A stretch of 64,000 nt of DNA, from positions 62,001 through 126,000 of the forward strand of contig NZ_JABWRB020000002.1 of NCBI RefSeq assembly GCF_014268745.2, given 5' to 3'. Positions within the stretch are counted from its first letter, which is position 1. Each line of letters starts with the position of its first letter. This document shows, one piece after another, positions 60,552-64,000 of this stretch. The position numbers and the translations under genes are program-made. The notes below the pieces were generated by a model. That model did not search any database. It saw nothing but the letters and a program-made list of their open reading frames with translations, and was not told the origin of the DNA. The DNA comes from Pseudomonas zanjanensis. GTDB taxonomy: Bacteria; Pseudomonadota; Gammaproteobacteria; Pseudomonadales; Pseudomonadaceae.

Positions 60552-61031
60552 GTGAAAAAAATTGCAGTGTTCGCCGATGTCCAGAACCTCTATTACACCG
60601 TGCGCCAGGCTTATGGTTGCCATTTCAACTACGCCGCGCTGTGGGCCGATGTCAGCAAACAGGGGCAGATCGTCGAGGCCTACGCCTATGCGATCGATCG
60701 CGGTGACAGCAAGCAGCAGCAGTTCCAGCAGATCCTGCGCAACCTGGGTTTCATCGTGAAGCTCAAGCCCTACATCCAACGCAGCGACGGCTCGGCCAAG
60801 GGCGACTGGGACGTGGGCATCACGCTGGACATCATGGACGCCGCCGACCACGTCGATGAAGTGGTGCTGGCCTCCGGCGATGGCGATTTCGACATGCTGC
60901 TCGAACGCATCATCAACAAGCACGGCATCCAGGCCGTGGCCTATGGCGTGCCGGGGTTGACCGCCAACTCGCTGATCCGCGCCGCCAGTCGCTATGTGCC
61001 CATCGAAGGCGCGTTGTTGCTCAAGAATTGA
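60552..61031 (+). CDS. NYN-domain (LabA-like/DUF88) putative RNase
   Basis: A 159-residue PIN-like NYN protein. Acidic residues of the likely metal site are visible in IAVFADVQNLYY (Asp 8), KGDWDVGITLD and ASGDGDFDMLLERI. The end LIRAASRYVPIEGALLL is typical. Family members include RNases and the cyanobacterial LabA. The GTG at 60552 follows GAGGAAAC by 4 bases. The DEDDh exonuclease gene starts 21 bp after its stop, probably in one transcript. Confidence 0.85.
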   Translation: MKKIAVFADVQNLYYTVRQAYGCHFNYAALWADVSKQGQIVEAYAYAIDRGDSKQQQFQQILRNLGFIVKLKPYIQRSDGSAKGDWDVGITLDIMDAADHVDEVVLASGDGDFDMLLERIINKHGIQAVAYGVPGLTANSLIRAASRYVPIEGALLLKN

Positions 61032-61052
61032 TTTTCACGGAGTTCAAAAGGT

Positions 61053-61664
61053 TTGGAACGCATCGCAGTCATCGACTTTGAAACCACCGGCATCACCCCG
61101 AGCAGCAGCTGCCGGGCCACTGAAATCGCAGTGGTGATGCTCGAACAAGGCCGGATCGTCGACCGCTACCAGAGCCTGATGAATGCCGGTGTACGCGTCC
61201 CAGCCTTCATCGAACAACTGACCGGCATCAGCAACGCCATGTTGCGCAGCGCACCGTCGGCGGAAAAGGTCATGAACGAGGTCAACGAGTTTGTCGGCAC
61301 CACGCCGCTGCTGGCCCACAACGCTGCGTTCGACCAGAAGTTCTGGGATTTCGAGCTGGGACGCATCAAGCGCACCCGCTTGCAGAGTTTTGCCTGCTCA
61401 CTGTTGCTGGCCCGGCGCTTGATGCCGGCGGCGCCGAACCACAAGCTCGGCACACTCAACGTGTTTGCCGGCTTGCCCCACACCGGCCAGGCTCACCGGG
61501 CCATGGCCGACGCCGAAATGGCCGCCAACCTCACCGCGCACCTGGCTGCGGAGCTGCGGCAAAAGCACGGGCTGCGGGCGTTGTCCCATGATCTGCTGTG
61601 CAGTTTGCAGAAGGTGCCGGCGGCGAAGATCAGCGAGCACCTCAAGCGGCATCGCGGGTTCTAA
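61053..61664 (+). CDS. DEDDh 3'-5' exonuclease, DnaQ-like
   Basis: A 203-residue exonuclease with all three motifs: Exo I IDFETTGITP (Asp, Glu), Exo II HNAAFDQKFW (Asp) and Exo III HRAMADAEM (His, Asp). It is not DnaQ itself, being shorter and lacking the polymerase-binding tail. It starts with TTG at 61053; no ATG precedes the first motif in frame. Pairing with the NYN protein suggests RNA or DNA trimming, which is inference. Confidence 0.88.
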   Translation: MERIAVIDFETTGITPSSSCRATEIAVVMLEQGRIVDRYQSLMNAGVRVPAFIEQLTGISNAMLRSAPSAEKVMNEVNEFVGTTPLLAHNAAFDQKFWDFELGRIKRTRLQSFACSLLLARRLMPAAPNHKLGTLNVFAGLPHTGQAHRAMADAEMAANLTAHLAAELRQKHGLRALSHDLLCSLQKVPAAKISEHLKRHRGF

Positions 61665-61681
61665 ACACACCACAGAACCCT

Positions 61682-61771
61682 TGTGGGAGCGGGCTTGCTC
61701 GCGAATGCGGTGTGTCAGTCGCATGTTTACGTACTGACACACCGCATTCGCGAGCAAGCCCGCTCCCACAG
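61682..61771. repeat. REPIN, GTGGGAGCGGGCTTGCTCGCGA family
   Basis: A standard inverted pair between the convergent exonuclease and AsnC-type genes. Confidence 0.92.
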
Positions 61772-61792
61772 TTTTGACTTGTGTTGGGCCGT

Positions 61793-62245
61793 CTATTTGC
61801 CATTCCCTTCCAACTGCCCCAACGGCACGCGCTTTTCAATGGCGCTGGACAGCACGATCGAGGTCTTGCTGAAGCCGAACTTGGCGATGCGGTTGATCAA
61901 TTCTTCCAGCTCGGGCATCGAGCCGACTGCCGCTTGCATGATCACGCACGGGTCCCCGGTGACCCGATGGCATTCGGTCAGTTGTGGGATCTTGCACAGT
62001 TCGTCGTAGGTCTTCTGGTTGCCGTGCTGGTTCATGCGCAGTTCGATGACGCACTGCACCGGCAGGCCGATCTTGGCCATGTCGACCTTGGCTTGATAGC
62101 CGGTGATGACGCCGCTGGTTTCCAGTTTGCTGACCCGCTCGGCCACGGCCGGGGCTGACAGGTTCACTTTGCGGGCCAGTTCAGCGTAGGACGCACGACC
62201 GTTTTCCAACAAGGCACTGAGCAGCATGCGGTCGTATTTATCCAC
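61793..62245 (-). CDS. AsnC/Lrp-family transcriptional regulator
   Basis: A 150-residue regulator with helix-turn-helix SYAELARKVNLSAPAVAERVSKLE (about 19-42, in part) and RAM domain VTGDPCVIMQAAVGSM. It starts with GTG at 62245, with GGAAG before it. It is divergent from the EamA exporter, with a 161-bp shared gap. Lrp-type regulators beside exporters commonly respond to the exported amino acid; the ligand here is unknown. Confidence 0.9.
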   Translation of the reverse strand: MDKYDRMLLSALLENGRASYAELARKVNLSAPAVAERVSKLETSGVITGYQAKVDMAKIGLPVQCVIELRMNQHGNQKTYDELCKIPQLTECHRVTGDPCVIMQAAVGSMPELEELINRIAKFGFSKTSIVLSSAIEKRVPLGQLEGNGK

Positions 62246-62406
62246 AGGTAGGCTTCCAAATGACGTGACTTTCGAAAGCGCGATTTATAGCGCCGAACGC
62301 CGTGTTTTGAAAAGTGTATGGCTTGGATAAACAGGTTTTGTAACTTAAATTCCGTCTGTCGCCTTTCTAGAATAACGTCTCTCATTGTCCTGACTTCGAG
62401 TTGAAC

Positions 62407-63309
62407 ATGCCTGGCACACGCCGTTTTCCCCTGCCCTTGATCGCTGCCTTCTTTGCCTTGTACGTCATCTGGGGTTCGACCTACCTGGTGATTCGTATCG
62501 GTGTAGAGCATTGGCCGCCGTTGCTGCTGGCCGGGATTCGTTTTGTGCTGGCCGGTTCGCTGATGTACGGCTTCCTGCGCTGGCGTGGGGCGCCGGCACC
62601 GACCTGGGCGCAGTGGAAGGCCGGGGCGATCATTGGCGTGCTGCTGCTCAGTTTTGGCAATGGCGCGGTGAGTGTCGCCGAGCACACGGGCGTGGCGTCC
62701 GGGGTCGCGGCATTGGCGGTGGCGACGGTGCCTTTGTTTACTCTGTTGTGCGGCTATTTCTGGGGCGCGCGTAATACGCGTCTGGAATGGGCGGGCATTG
62801 TGCTGGGATTGATCGGCATCGCCATGCTCAACCTCGGTTCCAACCTGCAGTCCAGCCCGTTGGGCGCGACCCTGCTGGTGTTCGCGGCGGCGTCCTGGGC
62901 CTTTGGCTCGGTGCTGAGCAAACATTTGCCGTTACCGGCCGGGGCGATGGCCAGTGCCGTGGAAATGCTGGTAGGCGGTGTGGTGCTGTTGATCGGCAGC
63001 TTCGCCAGCGGCGAACACCTGGACAGCATGCCGCCGCTGGAAGGTTGGTTGGCCTTGTTCTACCTGATCGGCTTCGGTTCGATCATCGCCTTCAACGCCT
63101 ACATGTACCTGCTCAAGCATGTGCGCCCGGCGGCGGCCACCAGTTATGCCTATGTCAACCCGGCCGTGGCGGTGCTGTTGGGCATCGTGTTTGCCGGTGA
63201 AACCATCGGCATGGAGGAGGCCCTGGCGATGTTGGTGATCATCAGTGCCGTGGTGTTGATCGGCTTGCCGCAGTGGCGCAAGCCCAAGCCCGCGCCGGCC
63301 GCCGCCTGA
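62407..63309 (+). CDS. EamA-family (drug/metabolite superfamily) exporter
   Basis: A 300-residue protein with ten membrane spans in two EamA repeats. The start contains YVIWGSTYLVIRIGVEHWPP, the second repeat contains ASWAFGSVLSKHL, and the end of the core is TSYAYVNPAVAVLLGIVFAGE. Relatives include YedA-type exporters. The substrate may be an amino acid, given the divergent Lrp-type regulator. TAGAAT at about 62371 is a possible -10. The ATG at 62407 is used. Confidence 0.9.
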   Translation: MPGTRRFPLPLIAAFFALYVIWGSTYLVIRIGVEHWPPLLLAGIRFVLAGSLMYGFLRWRGAPAPTWAQWKAGAIIGVLLLSFGNGAVSVAEHTGVASGVAALAVATVPLFTLLCGYFWGARNTRLEWAGIVLGLIGIAMLNLGSNLQSSPLGATLLVFAAASWAFGSVLSKHLPLPAGAMASAVEMLVGGVVLLIGSFASGEHLDSMPPLEGWLALFYLIGFGSIIAFNAYMYLLKHVRPAAATSYAYVNPAVAVLLGIVFAGETIGMEEALAMLVIISAVVLIGLPQWRKPKPAPAAA

Positions 63310-63367
63310 TTTAGGGTAAACTGCCGCGCATTGCACACCTTGCGCTGATTTTTCCTACGGTACTTCC

Positions 63368-64000
63368 ATGACTTTCGCCACCCTTGGCCTGATCGAACCC
63401 TTGTTGCGCGCCCTCGAGACGCTCGGCTACCAGACCCCGACCCCGGTTCAGGCCCAAGCCATGCCGGCGGTACTCGCCGGTCGCGACCTGATGGCCGCGG
63501 CCCAGACCGGCACCGGCAAGACCGCCGGTTTTGCGGTGCCGCTGTTGCAGTTGCTGACCACTGAAGGGCCGAAGGTCGCGGCCAACTCGGTGCGGGCGCT
63601 GATCCTGGTGCCGACCCGTGAACTGGCTGAGCAGGTCCATGAAAGCGTGCGTCAGTACGCGCAGAACCTGCCGCTGAGCACCTACGCGGTCTACGGCGGC
63701 GTCAGCATCAACCCGCAGATGATGAAGTTGCGCAAGGGTGTCGACCTGCTGGTTGCCACGCCGGGTCGCTTGCTCGATCTGTTCCGCCAGAACGCGCTGA
63801 AGTTCAACCAGTTGCAGACCCTGGTGCTGGACGAAGCCGACCGCATGCTCGACCTGGGCTTCTCCGAGGAACTGGCGAATATCTACAAGGCGCTGCCGAA
63901 GAAACGCCAGACTCTGTTGTTCTCGGCGACCTTTTCCGATGCGATCCGCCTGTTGGCCGGGCAGATGCTCAACGATCCGCTGAGCATCGAAGTGAGCCCG
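63368..64000 (+). CDS. rhlE: DEAD-box RNA helicase RhlE, cut by the window edge
   Basis: The first 211 residues of a DEAD-box helicase. Motif Q is GYQTPTPVQAQAMP, motif I AAQTGTGKT, Ia PTRELAEQV, Ib ATPGRLLDL, II DEAD in LVLDEADRMLD, and III SAT in LFSATFSD. The frame is open to the right edge. Motif spacing and the QTGTGKTAGF stretch are RhlE-like. In pseudomonads RhlE proteins associate with the RNA degradosome and support growth in the cold. The C-terminal half is outside the window. Confidence 0.92.
   Translation, partial: MTFATLGLIEPLLRALETLGYQTPTPVQAQAMPAVLAGRDLMAAAQTGTGKTAGFAVPLLQLLTTEGPKVAANSVRALILVPTRELAEQVHESVRQYAQNLPLSTYAVYGGVSINPQMMKLRKGVDLLVATPGRLLDLFRQNALKFNQLQTLVLDEADRMLDLGFSEELANIYKALPKKRQTLLFSATFSDAIRLLAGQMLNDPLSIEVSP

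Overview
The window is chromosomal DNA from a Pseudomonas, most likely the P. fluorescens complex. It has high GC with strongly GC-biased third codon positions. Many GTGGGAGCGGGCTTGCTCGCGA-type and GTGGCGAGGGAGCTTGCTCCCG-type REP sequences lie between genes. The gene order, as I remember it, matches P. aeruginosa PAO1 from about PA4021 down to PA3950, so this is almost entirely conserved core genome. I see no prophage, transposase, CRISPR array, rRNA or tRNA gene.

Layout. (1) 1-12.7 kb: an RpoN-dependent activator (EatR/AcoR type) with a sigma-54 promoter firing out of the left edge; mpl (peptidoglycan recycling); ubiX; a small lipoprotein; an NAD(P)-binding protein; a lipoprotein joining MORN repeats to a C13 caspase-like peptidase; a MaoC hydratase; an LrgA/LrgB pair; a LON-domain protein; a DedA-PAP2 fusion; and a 3-methyladenine glycosylase. 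(2) 13.0-24.6 kb: a long rightward gene train, proA-nadD-rsfS-rlmH-pbpA-rodA-mltB-rlpA-dacA-ybeD-lipB-lipA. It combines NAD synthesis, ribosome silencing and 23S methylation, the rod-shape elongation machinery with its peptidoglycan hydrolases, and lipoate synthesis. (3) 24.6-25.7 kb: a gene-free block with two roughly 300-bp inverted arms flanking a 134-bp tandem REP array. (4) 25.7-44.1 kb: ldcA, then mostly leftward genes: sltB3, arfA (54 aa, too short for most ORF calls), holA-lptE-leuS, lnt-ybeX-ybeY-phoH, miaB, a SEL1 protein, and hemL-thiE-thiD. Three small rightward genes (a 106-aa orphan, YdcF, DUF1820) sit among them. (5) 44.5-64 kb: ladS (hybrid kinase feeding the Gac/Rsm switch), an AidB-like acyl-CoA dehydrogenase, amn, rluE, DUF2788, an Lrp-family regulator with an unexplained terminated transcription unit opposite it, a DUF6515 protein, a CDF metal exporter, a small lipoprotein, hrpB, an endonuclease/exonuclease/phosphatase protein with a YciC-like membrane protein, DUF2076, a NYN-domain protein next to a DEDDh exonuclease, an AsnC-type regulator divergent from an EamA exporter, and the start of rhlE, cut by the window edge.

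The cell-envelope theme is strong: mpl, pbpA, rodA, mltB, rlpA, dacA, ldcA, sltB3, lptE and lnt all build, cut, recycle or decorate the envelope.

The less explained signals are non-coding. They are a 136-bp palindromic MITE-like element before dacA, the inverted-arm composite before ldcA, mutually exclusive hairpins in the leuS leader, hairpins after dacA, nadD and hemL, the in-gene hairpin of arfA, and a transcription unit ending at 52441. The best protein oddity is the MORN-C13 lipoprotein. I did not find an obvious new defence or mobile system.
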